From Trogon surrucura (lineage: Eukaryota > Chordata > Aves > Trogoniformes > Trogonidae): a stretch of 64,000 nucleotides of DNA. Both the position numbers and the translations under genes were made by a program. Below are positions 22,541 to 34,429 of this stretch, one piece after another (position 1 is the first letter of the stretch; the number at the start of each line of letters is the position of its first letter). A model generated the notes under the pieces. The model was not told the DNA's origin. It ran no database searches and saw only the letters and a list, made by a program, of their open reading frames with translations. The stretch lies in NCBI GenBank assembly GCA_020746105.1, contig CM036618.1, positions 2,914,001-2,978,000 on the forward strand. Reading direction: 5' to 3'.

Positions 22541-23697
22541 CCGCGGTCCTTCGGTGGGCTCTTGCCAACTCTTAGATTTATCAAGTTCCTCAACAGCATG
22601 TTTGTTTTTTCTATTTCCCCCCAAAAAGGTCCACACGATCATGTGGGAATCGCAGCTTTCCTTTCCTTTTTATTTTTTTCCCTGGGGAAGACACACTTGT
22701 TTTTATCCATCAGGGCTGTGCACCGCAAACCCTAAAGGTCATCCTCCCAGAGAAAGGAAGAATAACCTGCAATTTGTTATTTTTAAAAGCTCGCGGTGTT
22801 TGGGAGAGGCTCCCCATGGAAAGGTGAACGGATTTAGAGGAGAGGATGGGGCATGTGTCTCCCTCGTTAGCATTCGCACCATTCCCTGCGACGACGGGGA
22901 ATGATAATAATACCTTAAAACCTTCCAGAAAAAATAGGATTTAGGGTGCGAACTGAGGAGGAAAAAAACCAACAAAACAAACCCACCAACGCCGCGCTGC
23001 AGCCGAACCCATGGTGAAAAGTTGAAGCTGAATTTCCTGCGGCGGTGTTATTGATCGGGATGTTAACAACCGGGGCGCGCGGGCAGCGGAGGGAGGTTGG
23101 CCAGCAGCCAGCTGCCGCTGCTGGTCCAGGCCTGGAAGGACGCCTGCTCAGATACGGCAAAACCAACTCCCTGGTCCAGGTCTTCTTCAAAAACATTAAT
23201 TAATACTCGCGCGCTGAGTGAAGTGCAGAGAATGAGCTGTGTTTCGCATCCGCAGAGTTGGGGTGTGGGGAGGGGAAGCACCTTAGAGAGGGTGGCTCAG
23301 GGAATCCACCCAGAATTGAGCCTCATCTTCACAGTCTCTTTGACCCTGCCTTGTCTCAGTCTTCTCCTTAAAAAAACCACTGGCAATCTTAACCAGTCTA
23401 TTAATGAAACGCAACAATTCAAGGCAAATATTGTAGATTGGTGGACCAAACAACATCTCTCCCAAAATTCGGAAGATGTTCCAACAGGCACAGTTGATGC
23501 AGGGACCGGAGGGATGGGCAGAGCACCAGCCTGCCATGGGGGGTCTGGCAAAGGAAATTCTTAGACTCAAGGAAAAGCCTTCGAGAGATGTCTGGCTGCA
23601 GAGATGCAATAAAGTGCAGGTGTTTTTCTTTTGTTCTGAGACAAGAGAAGGCATTTTATGGGTGAAGAAACCAAGGAGGACCCTACTGGGTTTGGTG
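22541..23697. other. intergenic sequence, right edge of the transposon-free domain
   Basis: CpG density falls off across this stretch, with a last GC-rich patch near 23065-23130. No gene or repeat was recognised. Confidence 0.5.
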
Positions 23698-23793
23698 AAT
23701 CATCAAATCATCGAATTGTCAGGATTGGAAGGGACCTTAAAGACCATCTAGTTCCAACTCCCCTGCCATGAGCAGGAGGGTTGAACCAGCTTT
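23698..23793 (-). repeat. CR1 LINE, 3' end fragment
   Basis: The plus strand shows GGATTGGAAGGGACCTTAAA, then ACCATCTAGTTCCAACTCCC, which is the minus-strand CR1 3' end. About 95 bp survive. It is the first CR1 to the right of the transposon-free domain. Confidence 0.88.
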
Positions 23794-25135
23794 GAATTTA
23801 CACCAGCCCCATGGAGCATGGGCTAGGCTTGCTGCTGACAGCATCACACCAGAAAGCAGAGAGAACCCTAGCTAGACCCTTCTGCATGACTTATTTTATT
23901 AAAAAATAATAAAATGTACTTCAGCTCTTTGACAGAGGGGATGAGCAAGGCTTGATTGTCACCCAGATGTGTCTGCCCATGGTGGGGTGAGATTCATCTC
24001 TCCGGACTTCAGTTCTTTTGTTGGCCACAGGTAAAACCTGCTCCGAGGTGTCTCTGAAGCCGGCAGCAATTTGGGGGCATCAGGGAGAGTCTGAGACTGC
24101 ACACACACCCCAAGGTCACAACTCCCCCGAGAAACAGATCAGTCCTGTTATTTTGGGTCAGGGAGGGGGCATTTTTGGTTCGTGCTGCCTCAGCAGCTCA
24201 CCTTGATGATCCTTTACTCTGTTTCAACTCCTTACACTCAGCTGGAAGGGCATCACCCAAGTGGTCACCAAAGCCAAGGTCTTGCAACCCCCAAGGTACC
24301 CCGAAGAAACCTCTTTCCACCTTCTTCCGTGTCCAGGGTGTCCCTGGACGTCACCCCCTTGCAACTCCACACCTCGAAAAGGATGTCTGACCCTGGCAAG
24401 CAGCTGGAGACCACTGCACCATGGCAGAAAGCCTCCTTCTGTAGCCGTGGCTGCTCTGGAGGGGAGCTGAGGTCAGCCGGCACGTTGCTGTTTGATGAGA
24501 GAGCTCTCCTCATTCTCACCCAAGGCAAAGGCACTTCACCGCTGAATTTCTGAAGCCGTAACAAGCCCGGTCCTAGTCCCCGGTTGCCTCTCACAGCCAT
24601 CAGCAAGTCCTGGAGTGAGAGCATAAATGCACTTGTTCTGCCTTCCTGAGTGCAAGGAAACTGTCTCAACAATGAGGATGAAATATTTCTCGTGGTTTCC
24701 TGTAAATGAAGGGAGAGAAAGCAGGGCAGATGGCAGCTACTTGAACCTCTCCACCCCATGATTCGTAGCCTACAAGAGCTTTGCGGAATAGCTGGGACAA
24801 GGTTTCTCTGCCGGGGGAGAACTCACTTCTTTATCATCTCTGCCTAGGTCCTCTTCTTTAATCTTTCAGCTCCTGTTTTTGTATTAAATAACATTTGCAT
24901 TTGTGGGGGGTGAACAAAAACAGTCCCCCCATGGCCTCTTGCTTTGCTCTCCATCGTAACCCCAAAATCCACCTCCCTCTCTGTGATGAACTTTTGTGTC
25001 TCCAGCAGCAGCGGCGTGCAAGGGACCACCACCACTAACCTCAGATATCAGGAGCTGTGTTATTATGATTGCCTTGGACCTCATTTTCAATAAAGGAGAG
25101 ATTTGGGCGTGATGGAGTCATCCACCACCAAACTG
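23794..25135. other. intergenic sequence, nothing recognised
   Basis: I see no gene, RNA or repeat family. Several medium-length frames overlap on both strands without recognisable motifs. Confidence 0.5.
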
Positions 25136-25857
25136 GCAGCAAGGCAAAGTGCTGGGTCCTGCCCTCGGGTCACCCCAAGCCCCGGCAGCGCCACAAGCTG
25201 GGGGAGCAGCGGCTGGAAAGTGCCTGGCGGGAAAGGGCCTGGGGGTGCTGGTGGCCAGCGGCTGGAGAGGAGCCAGCAGGGTGCCCGGGGGGACAAGAAG
25301 GCCAACGGCGTCCTGGCCTGGGCCAGCCCTGGTGTGGCCAGCAGGGCCAGGGCAGGGATTGGCCCCTGCACTCGGCACCTCGAGCCCCGGGGTCAGTTCT
25401 GGGCCCCTCCCGACAAGAAGGAGCTGGAGGGGCTGGAGCGTGTGCAGAGAAGGGCAGCGGAGCTGGGGCAGGGTCTGGAGCCCAAGTGTGGGGAGGAGCG
25501 GCTGAGGGCCCTGGGGCTGTTCCGCTGGAGAAGAGGAGGCTGAGGGCAGACCTTCTTGCTCTCTGCAGCTCCCTGGCAGGAGGGGAGAACCAGGAGGGCG
25601 TCGGGCTCTTCTCCTAATGAACAGGACAAGAGGAAACGGCCTCAAGTTGCGCCAGCAGAGGTTTAGATTAGATATTAGGAAAATTTTTTTCATGAAAATC
25701 TTTGTTAAGCCCTGGAGGGATTTCAAAGCCATGGAGATGTGGTGCTCAGGGCCATGGGTTAGTGGTGACCTTGGTAGTGTTGGGTTAATGGCTGGACTCA
25801 GTGATCTTAAAGGTGTTTTCCAACCTAAATTATTTTACGGTTCTGTGATTCTATCAT
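25136..25857 (+). repeat. CR1 LINE, 720-bp copy with small internal deletion
   Basis: It starts within the ORF2 reverse-transcriptase region (remnant of a KAKCRVLH motif) and passes the block decoding to GVLVASGW and VARRASRARAGIG-like remnants. It then covers the ORF2 end and the 3' tail, ending with TTCTGTGATTCTATC. Compared with the copies at 32.6 and 54.6 kb, the GGCTGCCCAGGGCAGTGGTG block is missing near 25712-25716, so a small internal deletion happened. It is unusually GC-rich and CpG-poor for a CR1 copy. Confidence 0.92.
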
Positions 25858-27698
25858 GTCCACCCTTAACCTCTTTTCAAGCTGCCTTTCGGGATTTGAA
25901 ATCAAGACCAAGAAAACGTCTCAACTGCCGTCACATCATCTCAAATCACTGCTTTTCATTTTTTTTTTTCGCTTCAGACAACCAGCGTCAGCTCTTGTCC
26001 TATGTTTTATACATCGTCAGCAAGAGACAATCTCCTTCATAATAGTTCAGGAGCACATCCAATTAAACTGGCAAACAATATTACATTTTCCCATTACTTC
26101 ATGGAGAACATCCTTTCTGATAAAGAGAAGCCCGGAGGTTATAGAAATGTTAAGGATTTCTTGCACAGACTCTTAGATGGCTAAATCTGTGATCTCAATT
26201 CGAATTAGCTGGTACCTGCTGCTTGGGATGTTTGTTGTTAGATGTTACCAGTGATGGTGATACCCGAGAGACTGTAACACAACAGACTTGAAAGGCTCTG
26301 AGGTCAAGAGCAATAAAGTTTAAAATATAATATTTTCCTGCTTGGAGATATTTATATATATACATATATATATATATCTCCTGAAAAGAAAACTCTGAAG
26401 AATAATGCTTTCAAATGCAAGCTCAAGAACATCACAGGGAAAAAGGCAATGCATTTTGTAATGAATTCGCTTAAGCAACTCAGGTGATATTGTTGATTTG
26501 CTGCTCCCCGGGTTGTAATTTATTAGAAATTGCTTCTGATGTTTACAGGATGCATAAAGAGTAGTTCAATGTAAATAAGGTGCTGCTGTATGTTTAAGTG
26601 TCCCTTCTGGTGAATTAAATAACTTCATGAAAAGACTTCTTGCATACATTTACTCCCCTTCTTACTTCAATGTCATCTTGCCTCAGTTAGCCGGAGGAAA
26701 AAAAACAGGTCGCATGTGAATATTTTAGCGTTCTTGATGGACCTGCACTTCAATAGGGTTTGGAAAACCCCAAATCTCTTTGTGTGCTCTGTTCACCGCC
26801 TTCACCTTGTCATTGCCGTCTTCTGGGGCGAGATGCCACCGCGTGAAGAAGAAATGGTCCCTCCCTTCCCTCGACTGCTGGTAAACCCAGGGGGACCTGT
26901 TGCACGTAGCCTCCTCAAGACAGAGCGTGTGATATTATTCAAGAGTCACCTTTCTCGTGGAGTGATTTGCTTCATATAAGGCTTGCTTTCAATGTAGAAA
27001 TAAATCTGAAAATCTATATACAACTGTTTCCAATTGATCAGACAAGTCTTGCACAGCCAAGGCTAATCAGAAGGAGTTGTAACGCACGGATTCCTTAAAA
27101 CGTCTTAAAATTAATGGCAGGATCTATCCCGGAGCTATAATTTTTTTTTCAGAGTGCTTAAAGGGGGTTATGCGGGCATAATTCAACTGGATCGAACAAT
27201 CTAATCTCGAGATTTACACCATTAGTAATGCTTACTTCTCCGGTAATCAATTCTTACAGTGCAAGCAGGAGCGCCGAAACACGCAGCCCTGGTGTGAAGC
27301 ACACAAATTCTAACAGGTTTATTCCTCCACAATTTGCTTTTTTGAGCAGGACCTCGCCTTACAGCCCTCACAGACAAGCCCGACAAAGCAGGTCTGTTTA
27401 CCCAACCGATCGACAGACAAACTTCAAATACCAGCATTTGCTTATACTATTAACCATTAATGCCCTCCTATAAATGCCAGAAGACCTCGCTTTTACAGCA
27501 CCGAGTCACCTGTTTTCTCCCAGCGAGGGTGCCAGCTGCCTCGAGTAAGCTTTTGGGCTGGTCTGCTGTATTCACTGATCACCCGCCTCTTGGCAATGAG
27601 GGTCAGCACAAGCTCTACATCCCTCACGGTCTTCAAAACACACGTTTTTGGACTCATTTTCCAGTGTCACCGCAATATTCCAGAAAGCACTCTAGCAA
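25858..27698. other. intergenic sequence with a possible conserved element at 27080-27260
   Basis: A TA microsatellite lies at 26348-26376. The segment 27080-27260 has motifs such as AAAATTAATGGC and GGCATAATTCAACTGG, with several CpGs in AT-rich DNA, resembling conserved non-coding sequence. No gene was recognised. Confidence 0.35.
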
Positions 27699-27875
27699 AC
27701 TGAAAGAGTTGGAACAGGCTTCCCAGGGCAGTGGTGGATCCACCATCCCTGGAGGGATTTCAAAACCGTGGAGTTGTGGAGCTCAGGGACATGAGTTAGT
27801 CGTCACCCGGCAGTGCTGGGTTAACGGTTGGACTCGATGATCTTAAAGGCCTTTTCCAACCTGAACAATTCCAAA
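27699..27875 (+). repeat. CR1 LINE, 3' fragment
   Basis: It covers the last 175 bp: GGAACAGGCTTCCCAGGGCA, the GGAGGGATTTCAAA block and GGTTGGACTCGATGATCTTA. The 3' end is lost in AATTCC without the usual tail. Confidence 0.92.
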
Positions 27876-28085
27876 CATGAAATCCCCTCTTCTTCAGGGC
27901 AACATGTGCTTAAATTTATCCTCGTGTTTTACTTGCCCCAAAGGATTTGAGCATGTATGGGATGACGAATTTGCTGGGGCTGCTCTCCCGTGCTGCAAAC
28001 ACACCATGGTCTCTGCCCAGCCCAGGTGAAGGTATTTATGCCTCCACCACAGATCCTAGCATGTAGGAGCAGAAAGTTGACAGCA

Positions 28086-28303
28086 TGGATAATAGGAAAA
28101 AGTTCTTCACTGAAAGGGTCATTGGGCATTGGAAGAGGCTACTCAGGGCAGTGGTGGAGTCACCATCCCTGGAGGTATTTAAACAACATGTAGATATGGT
28201 GCTCGGGGACATGGTTTAGTGGTGACCTGGCAGCGCTGGGTTAATGGTTGGACTCGATGATCTTAGAGGTCTCTTCCAATCAAAGAGATTCTGTGATTCT
28301 GTA
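28086..28303 (+). repeat. CR1 LINE, 3' fragment
   Basis: Same subfamily as the copy 210 bp upstream, but starting earlier (GGATAATAGGAAAAAGTTCT). It ends in GATTCTGTGATTCTGT. Because the two overlap in element coordinates, they are separate insertions or a duplication, not one split copy. Confidence 0.92.
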
Positions 28304-28699
28304 AAATTTTAAGCATGTCAGGCTCCTGGTTATGATGTTACTTCGTGATAGTGAGTGTCTCAGCATGTACTAACCTTGAAGCATTTGAGGCTTAAAATAC
28401 AAGTATTTGTTCTAGCTGTACTGTTTTCATCCTAAATGACTTAAAAGCCTTCTTCTTGATACCAGATATCATCACGAGGTTTTACTCCACACTGGCAGGG
28501 TTTTAAAGGAGGAGTAAGCTGGGACTGAATCCAGCTGTGACCTCAGCCTTGTCTGTGTGAGTACAGCAGCACTGAGACTGGGTCTGCATGGGCCAGGGAC
28601 ATGGAAATGCCTTTCTTACCCTGAGGCTGTGCCATGGTCACTAGCTCACGGGAAACATTCTTTATATTCTGTATTTTAATGAGTATCTTCACAGAATTG
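28304..28699. other. intergenic sequence, nothing recognised
   Basis: No gene, RNA or repeat was recognised between the two CR1 groups. Confidence 0.5.
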
Positions 28700-28920
28700 T
28701 ACAATCATAGAATAGTTTGGGATGGAAGAGGCGTTCAAAGTTCATCCAGTTCAACCTTCCTGAAGCTAGCAGGGACATCTTCAACTAGATCAGGTTGCTC
28801 CATCCAACTTGAACTGGACTGTCTCCAGGGATGGGGTTCCTACCACCTCTCTGGGCAACCTGTTCCAGTGTTTCACCACCCTCATCATAAAAAATGTCTT
28901 ACTTATATCTAGTCTGAATC
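28700..28920 (-). repeat. CR1 LINE, 3' fragment, left arm of an inverted pair
   Basis: A minus-strand CR1 3' end, with its tail at 28702-28715 and the CATCTTCAACTAGATCAGG block. It stops exactly where a plus-strand CR1 begins. The subfamily matches the 603-1011 copy, not its partner. Confidence 0.92.
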
Positions 28921-29188
28921 CAAGGGGCAATGGGTGCAAGTTGGAGTGTAGGAGGTTCCACAAAAACATTAGGAAAAACTTCCTTCCTGTGAGGGTGCCA
29001 GAGCCCTGGCCCAGGCTGCCCAGAGAGGGTGTGGAGTCTCCTGCTCTGGAGACTTTCCAACCCCACCTGGACGAGTTCCTATGTGGTTGCCCTGGGTGAT
29101 CCTGCTCTGACAGGGGGTGGCACTGGATGATCTCCAGAGGTCCCTCCCAATCCTGACCATTCTGTGACTCTATGATACTATGATACCC
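28921..29188 (+). repeat. CR1 LINE, 3' fragment, right arm of an inverted pair
   Basis: It begins at CAAGGGGCAATGGGTGCAAG with no gap from the minus-strand copy, and runs to a tail of CTATGATACTATGATA. It belongs to the subfamily seen at 51 and 58 kb. Confidence 0.92.
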
Positions 29189-30477
29189 TCTTTTAATTTA
29201 AGCTTACATTATTGCCCCCATGTTTTGCTAATATGTTTTTTATTTTTATTTGTTTTTTTTTTTGCCAGTGGCTCCATCTTCTTCCTGCTGGCAGAAGTAC
29301 CATGAGACGCAGGAGGGCTCTGTGAGCTTTCTTGCAAGATGTGCATTCCCTTTTGAAGCCACAACTTTTTGTCCTCTCTTCCCAGGAGCTTTCATTCTGA
29401 GGGCGGTGATGGCAAAGGAGCAGCTGGTCACAGAGGAGCGTTATGGGCTAAGCACTCTGTGAGAAGGCAAATGCCTTTTTGCGCCAGGCTTTTGGGTGTG
29501 ATGTAAGAGAGAAAAAAATAATAAGAATTTCCTCCCTGTTAGCAGATACAGTCTAAGCTGGGTTTTGTTCTGGCCTGTCCCCATTCAGATGTTACAGAGG
29601 TGCTGCTGTGTGGATGTGACAGGGGTGACTTGTCACTGGGATTCTGCGAGCTCAGGATTGAGGGTCCAAGCGCACGCTGGACTCCCCTACTCAGTGATCA
29701 GGACATCCCTTCATTTTAAAGAATGATATAAAACAATAAAATCCAGACAACACACTCAAAAAACCTCACCCTACTTAGGCCATTCAAATCTCCTTTGGTA
29801 TTTCAGCCTCTTGGCTGAAATTTCCATCCCCAGGAGGTGTTTCTGGAGCTGGCCCATGGCCTGGCCTGCAAGCTGGACTGGAAGTCTGCATCTCCTCCAA
29901 GAGAAGCGTGTCAGGGGAGGCTGTATGAGAAAAAGAGAAATTGCAAGGAGGGCGCTGGGGGAGACAACGAAAATACAGAAAACGGGAAAAGCATTTCTAA
30001 ATTGGAAGAAAACATAGAGTCATCAAGCTGTGGTCTGGCATCTCCTCCTCTGCTGGTCCAGCTGGAGCAGCACCACGGCTGTGCATGCTCTATGCAGGCG
30101 TGGGCATGTTTGGTTGGGGCAACAGGCCAAGGGCTTTGGGTTTGCTTTGGGTTTGCTTTGGGTTCACGATGGGTTGAGAGGGGGTGGATGAGCAGCTGCC
30201 CCTGTTCCACCGATCCAGGGGACTTCATTGTGCCTGGGAAGCTTGGTCGCTTCGGAGTTTGAAATGATGCTAAAAAGACACTGTGGGGTTTCCTGGTGAT
30301 TTTCCCCCATAGTTCTGGATTAGTTGAATTCAAAGAAGACCCCTTACAGCTGCAAGGCTTTAAGCTCTGCTTCAGATGATCTGGAAATTAAAATCTCTTC
30401 TCTTTCTGCCTCTTCCACCCTCTGTGGCCATGTGCTGGGTTTGGCTATCAGAATTCAATCACCAGAGCTGGTTCCTG
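29189..30477. other. intergenic sequence, nothing recognised
   Basis: A small tandem repeat of TTTGGGTTTGC lies at 30131-30163. No gene or RNA was recognised. Confidence 0.5.
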
Positions 30478-30950
30478 AATCATAGAATCACAGAATCATA
30501 GAATGTTAGGGATTGGAAGGGACCTCGAAAGATCATCAAGTCCAATCCCCCTGCCAGAGCAGGAATGCCTAGACTATGCTACACAGGAATGTGTCCAGGC
30601 GGGTCTTGAATGTCTCCAGAGAAGGAGACTCCACACCCTCCCTGGGCAGCCTGTTCCAGGGCTCCGTCACCCTCACTGAGAAGAAGTTTCTTCTCGAGTT
30701 TAAGCGGAACCTCTTATGTTCCAGTTTCAGCCCATTACCCCTTGTCCTATCAGTGGTTGTCACCGAGAAGAGCCTGGCTCCATCCTTGTGACACTCCCCC
30801 TTGATATATTTGTAAACATTAATGAGGTCACCCCTCAGCCTCCTCTTCTCCAAACTAAAGAGCCCCAGCTCCTTCAGTCTTTTCTCATAAGGGAGATGCT
30901 CCACTCCCTTAATCATCCTAGTTGCCCTGTGCTGGACTCTCTCCGAAAAA
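30478..30950 (-). repeat. CR1 LINE, 470-bp 3' fragment
   Basis: The minus strand decodes to [20 protein letters not shown], then [17 protein letters not shown], the very end of CR1 ORF2, with one long open frame. The 3' untranslated part and tail end at 30478. The well-kept frame suggests a younger copy than most here. Confidence 0.94.
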
Positions 30951-31122
30951 GCAGAAGAGACTCCTAACTCATTCTTCCCTCCGTATCTATGCAAAGAGAT
31001 ACTTGTAACACAAGCTGAGTTAGAATTAGGCATATTCATATTTTCATTTATTTTCTGAACAGAAGCATAATGTTCCTTAGGTTTGACCCTGCAAAATGCT
31101 GGTTACTTTGACCTTGATCCAT

Positions 31123-31622
31123 GACCAGAGGGACATGGATCTGTTGGAGTGTGTTCAGAGGAGGCCACAAAGATGATCCAGGGGCTGGAGCAGCTCTGCT
31201 ACGAGGACAGGCTGAGGGAGCTGGGAGTGTTCAGTCTTGAAAAGAGAAGACTTAGGGGGAACCTAAGAGCTGCCTTCCAGTACCTGAAGGGATCTTACAG
31301 GAAGGCTGGGGAGGGACTCTGTACAAGAGCATCCACTGACAGGACAAGGGGAAATGGGTTTAAGTTGCAGGAGAATAGATTTAGATTAGATCTTAGGAAG
31401 AAATTCTTCAGTACGAGGGTGGCAAGACTTTGGAATAAATTGCCCAGAGAGGTTGTGGCTGCCCCCTCCCTGGAGGTATTCAAGGCCAGGTTGGACAGAG
31501 CCTTGAGTAGCCTGATCTAGCTGAGAGGCGTCCCTGCCCGTGACAGGGAGTTGGATCAGATGATCTCTAAGGTCCCTTCCAACTTAAGCCATTCTATGAT
31601 TCCATGATTCTATGATTCTAAG
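31123..31622 (+). repeat. CR1 LINE, 500-bp 3' fragment
   Basis: It decodes to EEATKMIQGLEQLCYEDRLR, then [16 protein letters not shown], the end of ORF2. The 3' part follows with a good tail of ATTCTATGATTCCATGATTC. It lies back to back with the minus-strand copy 170 bp to its left; the two are of different subfamilies. Confidence 0.94.
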
Positions 31623-32552
31623 AAATTGTGCATGGCAACTCGTAGCATGCCTGGGGGATGTTTGCAACGTGCATCTAAATTCTGGAAAACACATGATGTG
31701 TTGTCGACACAACGAAGTTTGTTCTAGTGCCGGTACTGGGTCAAAACACGAGCAGGAGCTGTGTGCAACCAAGGAAGGACGCCGTCCACGAACAGTGTTG
31801 TGCTTATGGAAGAAGGAACGCCAAAATCAATCACGTGAGCCATCAAGAAAGAGGAAAGATGGTGTTTGCTGCTGTTGATGCTAATGAGCTTATGTGATCT
31901 TATTCATCTGAAATTAGTGCTCTTTTGTGACTTGGTAAATGACTTGCAGTGACACAGAAAGGAAAAGTAGTGCCATCCCAACAGGGTGGGGAGATGTATT
32001 TGGGCCATGTTGTCTCTCCAGGTCCCCATTTTCTGTGCGCAGCACTTCTGCTAATGGAGCTGTGTTTAACGGCAAGAGGCGTCATCTTTCTGCAGTTCAA
32101 ATGCTCACAGCACCTCTTAGATTTGACTTTTTTGGCTTCTCTGGTGGGACAGGAGGGAAGAAAGCAGACAGGAGATTAGAGAGGGAAGAAGCTCATTAGC
32201 AGGCAGAGCGCTCCTACTCTCTCCTTTCTTCTAAAGCCTGATGAATGCCACAAGTAAGAGAAGAAAATCAGAAACCAGCTCTGGGAGAGCGGTTAATGCC
32301 TTGGAGTTGGGCTGGGATCCTGCCATCCGCAGTGAGCTGTGGCACTGTGGAGCATGGACCTGCAAATGAAGACTCCCTCGCTACGCTGTGCTGGTTCAGC
32401 TGAGTTGAACATGTCGGCAGGGAGCCCCAAGAGTTTAATATTTATAATGTGTTTTGACCAATAATGTATTCAGACCTATTTTTAAGCTGCACGGAGGGAC
32501 ATCCTCTGTCTCTGCGATGTATGGAAAACTCCTGGCCCCTGGAGGTAGCTGA
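31623..32552. other. intergenic sequence, nothing recognised
   Basis: No gene, RNA or further repeat family was seen. Confidence 0.5.
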
Positions 32553-32968
32553 GGAGAACAAGTGTGATGAGGAGTGGCTGAGGGACTTGGGGTTGTTCAG
32601 CCTGCAGAAGAGAAGGCTGAGAGGAGACCTTGCTCTCCACAGCTCCCTGACAGGAGGTTGTAGTGAGGTCGTGTTGGTCTCTTCTCCCAAGGAATGAGTG
32701 ACAGAACAAGAGGAGATGGCCTCATTTTTTTGCCAAGGAAGGTTTAAATTGGATATCAGGAAAAATTTCTTCACAGAAAGGGTTGTCAAGTCTCAGAACA
32801 GGCTGCCCAGGTCAGTGGTGGAGTCCACACCCTTGGAGGGATTTCAAAGCTGTGGAGATGTGGTGCTCAGGGCCATGGGTTAGTGGTGGCTCTGGCAGGG
32901 CTGGATTAATGGTTGGACTCAATGATCTTAAAGGTCTTTCCAACCTAAATGATTCGATGGTTCTAAGA
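32553..32968 (+). repeat. CR1 LINE, 3' fragment
   Basis: It decodes to [20 protein letters not shown], the ORF2 end, and then the 3' part with GGTTGGACTCAATGATCTTA. The tail is reduced to GATTCGATGGTTCTAA. It is of the same subfamily as the copies at 25.1 and 54.3 kb. Confidence 0.93.
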
Positions 32969-34429
32969 GCTTTATAGCTGATGTCCACACTGGAAAGAGA
33001 AGGTTTCCAGCCTTCCTTCAGTTTTCCAGAGGCCGGGAGGAGAACCAGGGCTGGGGTGGGATATTGCACGGTTCATGGGGTGGGAGAAGACACAACATTA
33101 AGTTCTGGGTATGGAATGCCTGGGAATGGCACGGGCTCTGCCGGGGTGGGATTGGCTGCCCTTGTGTCAGGTGTATTCACCTGAGCTTACTCTGGTTTAG
33201 ATTCTCTGGAAAAATGCTTTTGCTGTTGCTTTAGAAGGAAATTCTTCTGGCAGCAGTCCTCAACCATGGGTCGGTTTATTTACACAAAGATGGATTCAGA
33301 TAATGAGAAAACACCGTTGTGAGCCCAAATAAGCATGAAATCAAGTTTTTAAAGCAGGAAATAATTTTTCCTGAAAACAAAGTAGTTAAAACTCAGGTTC
33401 TAATGAGAGACCAGGAGGAAAATCTATAGCAAGAGGGGATGAAACCTGTCTTGTTTGGATTATGTGATTAGAAGTTTTACTATTTTCAGTATCACTGATC
33501 TGAAAAAGTAAGCAATGTCAGCAGAAAATTAGGCAACGTGGGAGGAAAATTTGGTGAGCATTCTGGGTTTTATTTCTGCCCTGGAAATCAGTTGTTAGCT
33601 GAAAAACACAGAGGGAAATTCAATCAGTTGATGTTTCACTTCTTCTGTTGCACGCAGAGCCGGGAGAAACCAATGGTTTTTTGGAAGGGAATTTGTGTGG
33701 GAGATGACACCAGTTCCTTTCACACAAATCCTAACACCTCCAACCACATTTTTTTTTTAAATTTTGATATTTTAATGGAAATTTTGTGGGCCTGAGAATC
33801 ATTTATAATTAATATGTGAAGGAGAAGTGGCTGGTAATAAGGAGGCTTCACTTCATGTCTCCAAACAAGCCTCACCTAGATGAGATTTGTGCCTGCACAG
33901 GTCTCTACAAGTGCCTGCGTATTATTTGAAATGGAAATAAATTATCCCCAGCTGCTCAGACACTGAACGGGAGGGTGAGAGCAGCCCATGGGGTGCCCAA
34001 ACTGGGGGCTAAGCCAGAAGATGTGACCACAGGTCTCGTGGCTTTCTGTCCTGTGCAGCATGCAGCAAAGGGGAAGAGATTTGGAGGCTGCTTTTCAAAT
34101 AAGTAGCCCCATTCCCATTTCCATGTAACCTGCAGAGGAGCTGGTGTGACTGAGCTGAAACCAGGTCCTCTCCAATTTTAGGCAAAACTGGTGCAATGGG
34201 AATGTGTCTAGCCCAAAATACAGTGACAGGTCAGGATGGGTTTCGAGATCTGAGATCCTGATTCGTATTTTCATTTAATTCTTTCCATCCCAGGAACAAC
34301 GTAAACCAGCCTTAAAATGACTGTGCAGTATCAAGTTCTTCCCTTATTTCCCCAGTGGTGCAGAGGTCTCTAAGGACAAGCCCTGTGAGTGGCTGTGTTG
34401 AGCCAGGGCTAAAGAAGAGCCGGGGGATT
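32969..34429. other. intergenic sequence, nothing recognised
   Basis: Mostly AT-rich unique sequence. No gene, RNA or repeat was recognised. Confidence 0.5.
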
